A stretch of DNA of 64,000 nucleotides from the NCBI GenBank assembly GCA_010279815.1, contig QEOQ01000522.1:389673-453672 (forward strand), given 5' to 3'. A model generated the notes under the pieces. That model searched no databases, had not been told where the DNA came from, and was given only the letters and a program-made list of their open reading frames with translations. Shown here in pieces: positions 11,640-22,619 of this stretch; position 1 is the first letter of the stretch; each line of letters starts with the position of its first letter. This DNA comes from Brachionus plicatilis (lineage: Eukaryota; Rotifera; Eurotatoria; Ploima; Brachionidae). Made by a program: the position numbers and the translations under genes.

Positions 11640-12347
11640 AAATTTATAAAATTAAAAAAAAAAAAACTAAAAAAATGTTTAAAAAAAATAGTTAATTGAT
11701 TTTTTTAAAAATTAGACAGATATGGTAAAGATCCATAAGAGGTAGAGGAGTTACTCAAAAAAATTTATGCAACAAAATAAATATTTTATCTTATTTTATC
11801 TTATTATTTGGTAACTTCCAACTATTAAAATTTTTTTAAAATTCAACAAAATTTAATTTTCTTCAAAATTGATCAATGATCATCGCGTATTTTTTCTATT
11901 CTAATCATTAATTTTTCATAATCTTGTTAAGTTTTTAAATTTAGATAAAAATGAATTAACGAGATTTTCATTCCATTAATTTTAGAAAAAATAGTGCTTT
12001 TCACTAAATAAATGATTGATTTATTGCTGTAAAAAACAACCTCAAACACCCAAAAACACCCACATTACTTTCCAGATGCACCCTAAAACTGATTAAATTT
12101 TTTTTTAGATTTTTTTCGATAAATTTAATTTAATTTTAATCAAAAATTTTATCTACATCATAATTTAAAAAAAAAAAACATTATTCAAATTTTTTAATTT
12201 AAAATAAATTCTATTCGTAAATTAAAAGTTTAAGTTGTCAGAAAATTAAATCAAAAGTTCTATTTAATTTAAAAAAAAATTAAATTAAATCTTTTAGTTA
12301 AAAATTAAAATGATTTGGGTGTTTGTGTTGTTTTTTTTTCATTCGAA
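11640..12347. other. duplicated intron sequence, rearranged
   Basis: Intron-derived sequence of the coiled-coil gene. The part around 12270-12345 is inverted relative to 31230-31330 (ATTCGAAATTTAAAGGT against its complement). No gene. Confidence 0.5.
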
Positions 12348-12762
12348 ATTTAAAGGTTATGAAAAATTTTTCGGTTTTGTGAAATTCAGTACAAAAGAAC
12401 AGAAAAAAGTGTAAAAAAATTAAATAAATTTTTTTCTAAAAGTTTAAAATTAATTCTGTGAATGCAGAATGGTGCAACATTCAAAGTTGCATCAACTGTT
12501 AAAGTCTGCTAATGATGTGCAAAATCTCTGCAAAATGCCCTACACTCGATTATATTGAAATTTAATTTCTGCTGAAATCTGCAAATTTAGCAGACCATGA
12601 TATTTGATGCAACTTTGAATGTTGCACTATGTTACATTTACAGAATAAAGTTTTAATCTCTAGAAAGAAAGTAATTCAAATTTTTAACATTTTTTTCTGT
12701 TCTATTTATCATTTTGTACTGAATTTCACAAAACCCTCAAAAATGGAAAAATTTGAAATTAA
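12348..12762. mobile_element. MITE family M1 with long inverted ends
   Basis: Two arms of about 150 bp are inverted copies. The outer part has GTGAAATTCAGTACAAAA against TTTTGTACTGAATTTCAC. The inner part has GTGCAACATTCAAAGTTGCA against TGCAACTTTGAATGTTGCAC. The centre contains a GTGCAAAATCTCTGCAAA core. The same arm and core occur at 57640-57895, so it is a family. No coding capacity. Confidence 0.8.
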
Positions 12763-12777
12763 ATATACAGTCCCGTT

Positions 12778-12907
12778 CTATTCACTTGTTTTTACCAAAA
12801 TTTACGTAATTTTTCGTAAAATTACCATTTTTTACATTTGTCAATTTGCGTAAACTTACGTAAAATTACGTAAATTTTGGTAAAAATAAGTGAACAGAAC
12901 GGGACTG
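12778..12907. mobile_element. mariner-like MITE, TA-flanked
   Basis: Near-perfect palindrome of 130 bp with ends CAGTCCCGTTCTATTCACTT and its complement, with TA on both sides. The body is built of TTTACGTAA and GGTAAA-type steps, shared in style with 28513-28619, 37810-37920, 44570-44700 and 50143-50651. Confidence 0.75.
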
Positions 12908-12909
12908 TA

Positions 12910-13920
12910 TATTGACTGAACTAAAACGTTTTGTATGATCATTTCCCATAAAAAGATCAATATTCCGGATAAAATAAATTTATGTTTTTAAAACTTGATT
13001 GTAGTGTTTATTTAATTGTTAACAAAAAATTGTTCAGTATAGACTCTTAAATAAAAAGATTCTCCAATCTATCAACATCAGTAAAAAAACAGTTTTTCAA
13101 AATCTTTTATTTTTCCATATTTTGATTATTTCTCATCTCTTTTGTGTTATTATATCTTATTATATTTTGAATAAATCAAGCGTAAATCGGTCTTTTTTGC
13201 ACAGGGTCTTTAGGCTCACTAGGATCAAAAGCTTTCGGGTTACAATTGGTACAATTCAATATAAATTTATTACGGACAAGTCAAAAATCAAGAAAAATGC
13301 TGACAGTTTGGTCTCATTTATTTTCATGTAGCATAGCTTGATGGTCCAACTTTCTCATTAAAATTTATCTTTTTTCTAAGACTTGTCTCTTCTCTGTCAT
13401 TCAATCCAACCGATATGTTCCATTTTTGAAGAATGAAGTTTTTTCATGGCAAGTTTCTTCTTAATCTAAAATTGGCAATAATAATTAAACTTATCAAGCA
13501 ATAAAAGGGTGTTAATATTGTTTTAAACCAATTTTATGAAAATTTTGTTTAATAAAATTTTTTAAATCAAAAAATTTTGATAAAGTTAATGTTTTTGTTT
13601 GATTTTGTTTGATCAATGTTTGATAAAGTTTTAAAAACAGAGAATTATTCCTTAATTGTTTTAATTATTGCATTTTGGACTTATGAAAACTAAAATCCTA
13701 AAAATTAAAAAAAAAATTGCCACATAAATCTAGTTCCATTGGATTTTTAAGCTTGGTAAAGGCTCTCTTCACCACCAATACTTTGTGATTTGATGCAGCT
13801 AGGGCTTAAACTTAAAATAGTTCCAAAAAATTTTGAATAGACTTTTCTTAGTATTTCCTTATTTATCAAAATGATAAAAAATTTAAAAAATGAGAGACAA
13901 AAAAAAATTAAAATATAAAT
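12910..13920. other. AT-rich spacer
   Basis: No gene recognised. Open stretches near 13122-13331 (plus) and 13747-13944 (minus) are hydrophobic by A/T bias only. Confidence 0.5.
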
Positions 13921-13923
13921 AAA

Positions 13924-14993
13924 TGTAATGAAGATGTTCCCCAACTTTTTATTTTATTTATTTTAATTTTATGTGTTTAAAAAGTTGAAGAAAATTACTT
14001 CATTCGTTATTTTAATATTTTAGCATAAATATAACTTTAAATTTTTTACATAACATATTACAGTATTTGAAATAAAGAATATTTTTAAAATAAACTTAAC
14101 TTTTTCTATTACTTGTTCTATCCGAGCGGCTTAGTTTTTAAGTCAGACCGATTTAAAAGACCTCAGACCTCAGACCTGATTGAAAAAGTAAAGGCCCAAA
14201 AGATGGAAGGCTTTCTTTCGAAGACGGCGTATTACTTAAGGTGCGTCGGGAGAACGTCGGGGTGTTGAAAAAATTATTAGTGGTACCAAAAGAAATAAGA
14301 CCCGACATTCTAAAAATGTGTCATGACAATTTCATGGGAAGTCATCTAGGCCAAAAGAAGACCTGGATGAAACTATCAAACCGATTTTATTGGCCAAATT
14401 GTTACAAAGAAACAATCAACCACGTGGAGTCATGTCAGATATATTCAAGAATAAAAGATCCTGTCACTTCAAGAGCAAAATTAAAACCGATACTGGAATT
14501 TCATAAACCATTCGATATGATAGCAGTAGACATTTTAGAATTGAGTCGAACCAGTTCTGGAAACAGGTAAGTTGTCGTTTTCTTCGACTATTTGACGAAA
14601 TGAGTTGAAGCATTCGCATAACCAGCTCAAGAGAAAATGTTTTTAATATTTGGCTCAGATAGTGAGTTGTGATGGGTAATGGTGAAGATAGAGATGTCTA
14701 ATGAAGATTAATTTTTTTTTTTTAATTTTTGGAAAATTTATTTTTTAAGGGGGGAGATGTAATGAAGATGTTCCCCAACTTTTTATTTGTTTTAATTTAA
14801 TTTTATTTATTTTAATTTTATGTGTTTAAAAAGTCGAAGAAAATTACTTCATTCGTTATTTTAATATTTTAACATAAATATAACTTTAAATTTTTAACAT
14901 AACATATTACAGTATTTGAAATAAAGAATATTTTTAAAATAAACTTAACTTTTTCTTTTACTTGTTCTATCCGAGCGGCTTAGTTTTTAAGTC
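13924..14993 (+). mobile_element. deleted Ty3/Gypsy-like LTR retrotransposon
   Basis: Two direct repeats, 13924-14144 and 14758-14993, start TGTAATGAAGATGTTCCCCA and end in CTTAGTTTTTAAGTC. A polypurine tract (AAGGGGGGAGA) lies immediately before the right one, as expected before a 3' LTR. Only an integrase fragment remains between them. No clear target-site duplication. The sequence after the right LTR (about 14994-15390) is less AT-rich and may be leader of a second, lost unit. Confidence 0.8.
14170..14730 (+). pseudogene. LTR retrotransposon integrase fragment
   Basis: The frame holds an integrase zinc-binding module: LLVVPKEIRPDILKMCHD, then GSHLGQKKT, RFYWPNCYKET and the paired cysteines. 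The start of the catalytic core follows (FHKPFDMIAVDILEL, with the first catalytic Asp). Beyond 14570 the same frame goes on (VVVFFDYLTK) but with three stops in quick succession. A one-base shift lies upstream near 14218. RT, RNase H and gag are missing. The residue pattern is that of Ty3/Gypsy integrases. Confidence 0.85.
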
Positions 14994-15550
14994 TCTCGTT
15001 AAACTAAAGGAAGACTGAATAAGTCATCCAGGGTTCTGAACAAGAACTCGAATCTTTTGGATATTTCAATAAATATCAAAAGATAGAAGTAGTAGGCTTA
15101 CTGCTTCGAAGAGCTGCCGAATAGGTGACTCTATAATCGGAACCAGCTGATGAAGTTAGTTCAAGTCGGTTGCTGACCAACAGACTATAAACAGAACCAA
15201 CTGATTGGTTCTAGGCTCTGGCTGAATAAGTCATCCATACGGGGCTGCATAAGTCTCATAGGGATTTATTAAGGTATTTAGGAAAAAGCACCCGCATACT
15301 ATCATTTAATAACTATTCACATATCAGTCTCATTGTCAGGAAAAAACCCATCCATCGGCATTACATAAATTACAGCTTACAAAACCGGTTTCGAAAACGG
15401 CGTTTTAATGTTTCATAGCATTTTAATTTTCATAGCCCTATTTTATTATAGCACTTTTTTCATTATATACATAAAGCAACTCAATTAACACAAATTAACA
15501 ATTTCACATTTTAAATTAATAAAATAAAATTAACAAATTTCTCACCTTCT
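14994..15550. other. less AT-rich unique stretch, possible LTR-element leader
   Basis: 15000-15390 has balanced composition, unlike its surroundings, with internal repeats (CTGAATAAGTCATCCA at 15015 and 15220). It directly follows the right LTR. No open frame. Confidence 0.35.
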
Positions 15551-15556
15551 AAACAT

Positions 15557-15800
15557 GATATAAGGGAAATTGGCCTATATTAGTCGGCTCGGTCAGGTTT
15601 GTTCAAAAGGTTTGATTTTTTTTTGATATCATGATATTTTTGCATAAATTCCAATTTTCTGCTAGATAGCAAGTTTTGAGCAAGACATTGAAATGTTCAA
15701 ATAAAGGTATAAGGAATTCTGTTGGAAATTTTTTAAGAATTTTATTATTTACCAGCTCAAGTCCAGCTGATGCTATATTTTTGAGTTCTCTGAGGTACAA
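15557..15800 (-). pseudogene. LINE reverse transcriptase, N-terminal block
   Basis: The minus strand reads SAGLELVNNKILKKFP, then a run like the family's finger region (LFEHFNVLLKTCYLAENW), and after a frameshift DRAD*YRPISLISCL, the standard first RT block with a nonsense codon. Both ends are missing. Confidence 0.7.
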
Positions 15801-15829
15801 AAAACTCGTCTTTTGTTATCTACAATAAA

Positions 15830-16250
15830 AATTTGAGCATAAATAATATCTGTCCACAAATCCAGTAAAAATCTTCACTAATTTAGTAAAAAAATAGCAC
15901 AATCAATAAACAATTAACTAATTCAGTTTATAATACTTATTTCAGAAAAAGAACACAAAAAATAAAAAAATATCACAAAAAAAGATGAAAAAGCACTAAT
16001 TCAATTAAATCGTAATTTAATTTTTTTCAATATTTAAGTAAAAAATTCACTAATTAATAAAAGTAAAAAAAATACATAAAAAAATAAAAAAATTACCTAT
16101 TTTTTTTGTACAGCCATTTGGACAATAAAAACCTCTTTTTTTTAACATTTTTGCGTTATACTTCTTACAACTTATTTGAATGCTTGAATTTTTGATTTCA
16201 TTTGCTTCTGAAGACATTTTATTCAAGTTTTATTTTAAGTCATATTTGAG
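15830..16250. other. AT-rich spacer
   Basis: Nothing recognised. Confidence 0.5.
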
Positions 16251-16275
16251 CATTTATTTATTTATTTGTTTATAT

Positions 16276-16301
16276 GTATCGAGCTAGTGCTCCTTCAGAA
16301 A
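16276..16301 (-). mobile_element. LINE 3' tail scrap
   Basis: GTATCGAGCTAGTGCTCC followed by TTCAGAA is the complement of the conserved LINE 3' end seen in context at 59574-59600 (GAAGGAGCATTAGCTCGATA). Other scraps lie at 50829-50853 and 53769-53780. Each is a severely 5'-truncated insertion next to an A/T-rich tail. Confidence 0.6.
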
Positions 16302-16604
16302 TAAAAAAAAAAAAAAAAAATTTAATAAAATAAGTTAAGTTAAGCATTTATATTTTTTGTTTTATTTAAATTGATTTTTAAAAATTAATTAGTGCAGGTT
16401 TTATCTAATTAAAGAATTAATATATTAATTTTTTACAGTTTATATAAAATCGTTTGGCTTATCTTTTTTTAGTTAAAATGAAAAGTTTATTTTAATCATT
16501 TAATCTTTTTGAAAAATATTCTTGAATTAAAATTCTTTAGATGCTGATTTACATTGTTTTAAAAAAAAATTGGACACAAAAAACATATTTTATTTATTTA
16601 TTTA

Positions 16605-16680
16605 TTTAAAAAATAATTTGGGACAAAATCCCCTGGCTGTTTGGAATGAATATTAATTCTCCCTTTCAGCCACATTAGCG
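16605..16680 (-). mobile_element. LINE 3' tail scrap, second family
   Basis: A 60-bp segment including GGGACAAAATCCCCTGGCTG recurs at 38665-38722. There it follows reverse transcriptase pieces, so it is probably the 3' end of that LINE family, here with an AAATAAATAAATA tail. Confidence 0.55.
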
Positions 16681-17099
16681 TTAATTTTAGGATTCGTAAA
16701 AGTTACTTTTGAATTTTTAAAAAATTGAAAAAACACATAAATTAGATCAAAAAGTAAATGTTATACAAAAAATTGAATAATTTTGAGTTAATTAAATTAA
16801 ATATTCTTGAAAAATTGCTTGAAAAATAAAAATTGTAAAAACATAAAAGATGGTTTATTTTATTTGAATTTTTTCTTTAAATAGGTCGAAAGGAGTTTTC
16901 CATTTTTGATTTGAAAAAATATATTTAACCTCTAAATAAAATATGAAATTGAAAAAATGAGAAAAAATTCAAAATTTTTTAAATTTTTTTGTAACTTTCA
17001 AAATTGTATAACTTTAAAAAAGCAAAATTCAAAAAGTCAAAGTCGTCTTTTACTTTGAAAAAGAAATATTACAAATAAAGAATGCAAAATAACCACCTA

Positions 17100-17371
17100 G
17101 TTCATCTGAATCTATTTATGATTCAGGCCCATACTGTGAACCATTATTTTAGCATAAGAAGAAAAACTTTAAAATTTGTTTTTTAAAATATTGAATTATT
17201 TAAGTTTTAGTGGCCCATCAAAATATTTTGGTAATCAATTAAATTATAAATTTTTGGTATTTAAAGTCACCTAATATGTGACCCAGAATAAAAATGCCCG
17301 ATCCGCAAACTGACATGAGTCATCAGGTAACATATTACATGACCCAATTGGTCACATAACAGGCCAGACCC
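17100..17371. mobile_element. truncated Merlin-like element end
   Basis: The right terminus (GTCACATAACAGGCCAGACC) and subterminal GTCATCAGGTAACATATTAC match the right half of the complete element at 55532-56193. The left half is missing or unrecognisable. It lies just past the 3' end of the channel gene. Confidence 0.6.
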
Positions 17372-17508
17372 AAAATTTTATTCAACATTAATTAATTTCT
17401 GTGTTTTAATATTTATGTCAGTATTAAATAAAATTTTTTTTCACTTTTTAAATTTTTTATTAAAAATTTTAATAAAAAAAGGCAAAAATTGCATTTTTTA
17501 AGTCATTT

Positions 17509-20068
17509 CTATTTTTTGAATTTCTTATTTTCTATCAATTTGGCAACTACTAAAATTAAAAATACAACAGGTTCAAACAATGTGAGTACAGAGCAGCCCA
17601 AAAACAAGCCAAGAAAACCTCCTTTGAAAAAAAATATTTAGAAATAAAATGAACAAATTTTTCAAAATAAATACCTATTGATGAGAATAAATCCTCAACA
17701 TTTATTAGTGGACTCTCTTGAACAAATGTCGACGTTATATCTTGATAAAAAACATTGACCATCAGTGTACTTTTTTTAAATTTATCAAAAGTTATATTGC
17801 TGATATTTTCAAATTTTTCTATCACATTTGGCTGATCTTTGATTATTGAATAATAATATTCACTCGGATAGTCCGAATAAGACACTTCAGTGGCATATTC
17901 CAGTGTATCACAGCTTGTGGGACAATTATCACTGCACGATTTAGATAAGTCCTCCGAATCGAACATATTTCTGACCCTGTCAACACAAAGCAACTCTAGA
18001 TTGGACTTACAAAATGCCTGATTCCATTCCAAGCCTGTTATTTGAGGATCACTACAATTGCATTCGGGATAAATGAATTCAACTTGTAAACAAAATTCAA
18101 AACACTTTTTTTTTGAATAAACACCTCCTCTAACAGTCCGCTTGTAATATTCAGAATCATCATCAGAATATGAGGATGTATCCTTTCGACATTTGTTATA
18201 AGGCTCAGGAAGTTTTTGATAAAAAGTTCGCTTGATGCCGATCTCTGCCAAATTGCCAACAGATAACTTCATACCCTCATGATTTACAACTGGATTAACA
18301 CTGTTGTTATGCACTGCCAAGTAAATGCCTCTTTTTTCAATAAAAGTGTCTTCTATTCCTGCAAGTCCAATGAAAATTTCTAGCATAAGTCCACTTCCGG
18401 GTCCAGTTCTGCTTGTTTTCTTGACTGTAGTTGTTTCATTTTGTTTTATGTTGAATGTAAAACATTTTGAATAATCGTTATTATAAAAAGAGTCAAAGTC
18501 CTGTGAACCACATATTTGACCATTGTAATAACAACTTATCACCAAATCTTCGAATGAATACTCCATTTTTAAAGATGTTCTAAATTTGACCAAGTCATCA
18601 AGAAGATTGGCATACAATAATTTGATTTGTTGCTGAACTTGATAGATAGCTGGTGATTCTTTGGTAGGCTTTATTTTTTCACTAAAGTTGTTTCTGGACA
18701 AAATGGCATTAAAGTACTCAATTATGAGCGGGTCACTTTTATCAAATGCGTTTAGGTTACAAAAGGAAACAGCAGGAAAGTCATCGAAATATTTTTCTTG
18801 AATGCTCAGTTTTATTGAAAAATCATACTTGTAATAACTTGATATTGTCAAATAGATTACTAAAAAAAATTTAGTTGGACCAAATTAATTTAAATTTTAG
18901 AAAAATTTTTTCGATAATATCGGCATTGTGAAATTTGGTACAAAAAACAAAAAAAAAATATTAAAAATTAAGTTCAGAAGGACCAAAACATGTTCTGTAA
19001 ATATTAGAAACTGATACATCCTTTGTACCACCAGTAGGGCTGGTAGACCGGTTCCAATTTTAAAGCCGGTTTTGAAACCAGTTTCCAAATAAAACCTGTT
19101 ATAGGGCTGATTTACTAAGTTTTTAAGCATTACTCTACTTGTTGATAGATATGATATATAATGGTTAATTAATATTATATTTTATTAATTGGAATTGCTA
19201 GGCAACTCTAATTAATAGCTTGAAGACGAATATGAATTAGAGATGGTATTAAAAAGAAATAGATTTTTGGTTAAGTTGTCGTTCTGTTTGTATAAAATAA
19301 AACGATTTATAAAACAATCCAATCTTTTCTTGGTACAATGAATACAAGGAAAAAAAATCGCACCACAACAAACCGGTCTTAAAAACCGGTTTTAAAGCAG
19401 AACTGATTTTAAGAATGGGTTTATAAATAGATTTTATTTTAAGAACCGGTTTAAAAATAGAATCGGTTTTTTTTGGTCAAAAAATTCACAATAAATATTA
19501 AACCAAAATATTGTAATTTTTTTAGGATGAAATATTTTTCAAATTTTTTTTTCACAACTAGATATGTTTTATTTTAAAAATAAATGTTCTTTGAATTATA
19601 ACTTTTCAATTAAAGAAATATATAAAAAAAACCGCTTTGAAATTTGTTTATAAGCCGCTTCTATCTTGAAATCAGTTCTGTAAACCGGTTCTATTTTGAA
19701 ACTATTTTTAGCCCTAACCACCAGCTACTGATTCTGCAAAACTTAGAAAATTTTTAATTTGGCATATTATATAGATATTATATTAAATATATTTTTTAAA
19801 TATTATATAAAATTATTAATTAATTTTTCAGACTACTTGGTTTTATATCTTTAATTTAATTCATAAAATAAAAAAAATTACCGCAAATTGTTATGGATAT
19901 GCCGGCAAGGAACAAAAAACCCCAGAAGATTCGTATCCCAATCATTTCATCACTAAATGCGTGCGACAAAGCATGAGCAGTGGAATTCGCGCATTTTTTT
20001 TTAAAAAAATCAGTGAAAATCGAACTTTTGTTTTTATCTTTTCTTTCATCAGAATAAATTTTGGACAT
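17509..20068 (-). CDS. DEG/ENaC-family sodium channel subunit
   Basis: Three exons join in phase: 20068-19882, 18859-17675 and 17621-17509, giving 494 aa. The family forms trimeric amiloride-type Na+ channels in the plasma membrane (peptide-, acid- or mechano-gated). Seen: TM1 at about residues 48-68 (FWGFLFLAGISITICVIYLT); a large cysteine-rich extracellular loop with FPAVSFCNLN after TM1; the CF.FCLQVEFIYPECNC and CPTSCDTLEY blocks; and TM2 with selectivity filter GLFLGCSVLT (G-x-S, about 461-470). The intracellular His-Gly gating motif is STAHALSHA here, with Ala for Gly. Intron 2 is 53 bp. Intron 1 (about 1 kb) is filled with nested transposons. The start is the first ATG of exon 1. The subfamily (FMRFamide-gated or ASIC-like) cannot be told from sequence alone. 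Confidence 0.93.
19027..19724. mobile_element. hAT-like non-autonomous element with perfect 8-bp TSD
   Basis: ACCACCAG flanks both sides (19027-19034, 19717-19724). The element (19035-19716) begins TAGGGCTGG and ends AGCCCTA. The subterminal region is made of ACCGGTT / AACCGGT steps in both orientations. No coding capacity. An LTR is inserted inside. Confidence 0.85.
19097..19370 (+). mobile_element. solo LTR
   Basis: A 274-bp TG..CA unit (TGTTATAGGGCTGATTTACT to CACCACAACA) flanked by AACC on both sides (19093-19096, 19371-19374). A sister LTR lies at 33853-34115. No internal region, so it is a recombination remnant. Confidence 0.8.
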
Positions 20069-20069
20069 G

Positions 20070-20404
20070 TCTCATAATTTTTTGGCAGTCACTTTTCAAT
20101 CTACATATTATTAAAAAATTTCAATTTTAAATTCAATTATTTGTAGGAAATAAATAGAAAGTTTTTAAAAAGTTTTAACATTTTTTTATTAAAGTTCAAT
20201 CTTTAAAATTTATCTGCTTTCCTGTTTTCGGTTTAAAAAACCGGTATAAAATTATCAAGGTTTTCTTTGAAGGAAATTTACTTAAAATTCATTAAAAATT
20301 AAATATTTAATTTTCGATAAGGCTTTTTAAACATCTTATTTTCTTTAAATTTTAATTGTTATTAAGGATTTATCAATATAAATTTTTTTGAATCTATGAA
20401 AAAT
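20070..20404. other. upstream of the channel gene
   Basis: AT-rich; the channel promoter should lie here but I see no clear TATA box or other element. Confidence 0.4.
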
Positions 20405-20765
20405 AATAATAATAATAATAATAATTATGTTTGTTCCGCTTACAGGTGAAGTCTGGATTAACCAGACTATAAGATAAGCAATATTTTAGTCTTTCAAAAT
20501 TTTATCGAATTTATTTTTAAATGACATTAACTCATCAAGTTTATTTAAGAACTTGTACATTTGTATTAGATCACTGCGTTACTTCCTTGTTGACAGTATG
20601 AGTAACATCTTCCTCTGAATCTTTCTGGGAGGTGATTAATTTAAATAACAAAGAGCAGTGAACCAAGTACAGAACCTTGAGGAACCCTACTTGTCACATC
20701 AAGCCAGTCAGATTTTTAGTGAACAAGCACCACTCGTTGATTTCTTTCAAGGTTAAATATTTGAA
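20405..20765 (-). pseudogene. LINE reverse transcriptase fragment with (ATT)n tail
   Basis: The minus strand has VPQGSVLGSLLFVI*IN, the RT block before the catalytic YADD, with a stop. The coding part then breaks up, and the piece ends in a microsatellite (ATT)8 at 20405-20428, the tandem-repeat tail typical of CR1/L2-type LINEs. Confidence 0.7.
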
Positions 20766-20779
20766 TATTTTTTAAGTAA

Positions 20780-21080
20780 ATAAAATTAATAAAAAAAATT
20801 TAGAAAAATTAATTATTTGACGCCTTTATTTATTCATCTTTATTAAAAAAAACAACTAAATTTTAAAGATTTTTTCGAATATAATTGCTCAATTTTAACC
20901 AAACATCACCTTAATAAATTGAGTTTTGTGACCAATAATAAATTGTTCACAAAACTCGTTTTAGGTCTGTTTTCCACTAATTTTGTCATTAAATCCAGCA
21001 GTTTTTAAACTGTCTGAATTATTTCATTAATGACATTTTGTTAAAAAAAAAGTTTTTATTTTAATTTTTTATTTTAAATA
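20780..21080. other. AT-rich spacer
   Basis: Nothing recognised. Confidence 0.5.
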
Positions 21081-21082
21081 CT

Positions 21083-21238
21083 TGAGTTGTTTAAGTTCCT
21101 AAAACAAAGTCCAAGTACGGACTTTAAAAAAAATAAAAATTCAAAATAATAAAAGTCATAATAATTCAAAATATTAAAAAAAATAAAAGTCCGGACTTGG
21201 ACTTGACTTGAGACTTGTGACTTTTAAACAACTCTGTT
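21083..21238. mobile_element. hAT-like MITE (GAGTTGTTTAA family)
   Basis: Inverted ends GAGTTGTTTAA / TTAAACAACTC with subterminal GTCCAAGT and ACTTGGAC steps. Relatives are at 22328-22560 (GAGTTGTTTAAAAGTCA end) and a lone right half at 58735-58785. No coding. Confidence 0.65.
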
Positions 21239-21310
21239 AATTCCCTTTAAAAAATATAAAATAGCTTCAATCTGTTCTTGAATTAATTAATTTAATAACA
21301 CAAAAATTTA

Positions 21311-21875
21311 GGTTATGTACAGAATGTGATCAGTGATCAATGATCACATATTTCGTGATCAAAAAAGCCTCTAATTTATGAAAAAATAAAAATAAATTTT
21401 TTTGGTGATCAGAAAAATTTTTAAAAATATATTGAACTTTATTACCAATTTTCAAGAAAAAAATTTAAATAAATAAAACAAAATCTTAATTATTCTTTGT
21501 GTTTTTTTGACTTGTGCAATTTAAACGCCCTTTTCATTTTTCATAAATTTACCACAAATGTTACCGGATTTGAATGTTTGCTTAATGCTTTTTTTGAAGC
21601 AAATTTAGCTTCTTCGGAAGATTCTACTGGGGCCAAAGCCATTTCTTTGTAAAAAACTGCCTTTTGTTTTACGGTTTGAAAATACTTATAGTTTTTTAGA
21701 TTTTAATTTTTTTAAAAACTTAAAGTTTATTCATTCTTAATATATATTTCAAAAACTTACAGTTTATTATGGTGAGTTGCAATTTTTGTTTTTTTATTTC
21801 ATTCAATGTTAAAATAATTTTACAATTTTGAAATTTCTAGAATGAAAAAAATTTTATGTGATCAAAATCAAAATT
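21311..21875. mobile_element. truncated Merlin-like element (AGAATGTGATCA family)
   Basis: The left end (CAGAATGTGATCAGTGATCA) and interior match the complete copy at 48493-49192. The interior minus-strand coding block is also present (MALAPVESSEEAKFASKKAL then, after a deletion, ICGKFMKNEKGV). The right end is lost. Confidence 0.7.
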
Positions 21876-21879
21876 AATT

Positions 21880-22327
21880 GTAACATTTTGCATTTCCTGA
21901 AATTTCATTTCCTTTTTCTGATTAAAATCTTTCTAACAATCAAATTTTTTTTTCTTTTCTACCGTTTCTTGACGCATTTTAGTAAACTTTGATGTCTTAA
22001 ATCATATTTATCCAAGTGTTAGGTACTAAAAACTTAAGAAGAAGTATTATATTCATAAACATAACTGTTTATTTATATAATAGATTAAAACCTCATTTAA
22101 ATTTCAGTTCCCTAAAGCATATCCGACTCTTAATTATCTATAATCTCACATTTTTGTAAAAATGAATGATTTTCAAAACATGTTTTTGAAAAAATTTCAC
22201 CTTTTGAAGCTAGTTTTTCTACATTTACTGTTATCAGTTTATTTCCATTATTATTCTGTAATGGATAAGCAAAAAAATATTTTTTTATAATGTTTATAAT
22301 ATGCCACCAAGTTTTTAAACTCAAACA
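21880..22327. other. AT-rich spacer
   Basis: Nothing recognised. Confidence 0.5.
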
Positions 22328-22560
22328 AGAGTTGTTTAAAAGTCAAAGGTCTCAAGTCAAGTCCAAGTCCTAGTTTTAAAATTTTGAATATTGTGATGGA
22401 CTTTTATGCTAAAATTGCAAGAAAATTCTGATTTTAGGCAAATCTATTCATTTTGACAACCCAAGAGAATTAAATATTTTGATATGAAGCCTGATCTAGC
22501 AAATTAAACAAAAAATTCTATGACTTGTACTTTTTTATGGAATTTTTAAACAACTTTGAC
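22328..22560. mobile_element. hAT-like MITE, second copy
   Basis: Starts GAGTTGTTTAAAAGTCA with CTCAAGTCAAGTCCAAGTCC, ends TTTTTAAACAACTTTGAC. Diverged relative of 21083-21238. Confidence 0.6.
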
Positions 22561-22619
22561 TTAAACTTAGAAGAAAAGTATAAATTTTAATAAATTATGG
22601 ATAAGAATGTCATTGATAC

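Larger units (their letters stand above)
8641..12000. repeat. segmental duplication, copy 1
   Basis: This block is homologous to 26665-32010. Matching parts are 8641-10344 with 26665-28498 (WD40 gene and 3' flank), 10768-11640 with 29705-30500 (3' flank and last exon of the coiled-coil gene), 11700-11880 with 31830-32010, and 11880-12000 with 30930-31060. Here the coiled-coil exons between are lost and the last two blocks are out of order. The non-matching part (10345-10767) holds a GC-rich island; the other copy has a LINE fragment and a MITE instead. Confidence 0.8.
18897..19765. mobile_element. MITE family M2, split by a hAT-like insertion
   Basis: The left piece (18900-19034, with GGCATTGTGAAATTTGGTAC and CATGTTCTGTAAAT) and right piece (about 19725-19765) match the two halves of the complete element at 36525-36865. 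The split is exactly at the 8-bp duplication of the inserted element. It lies in intron 1 of the channel gene. Confidence 0.65.

Noticed and set aside
13747..13944. Phe/Ile-rich frame, minus strand
   Set aside because: Runs into the LTR and has no protein-like features.
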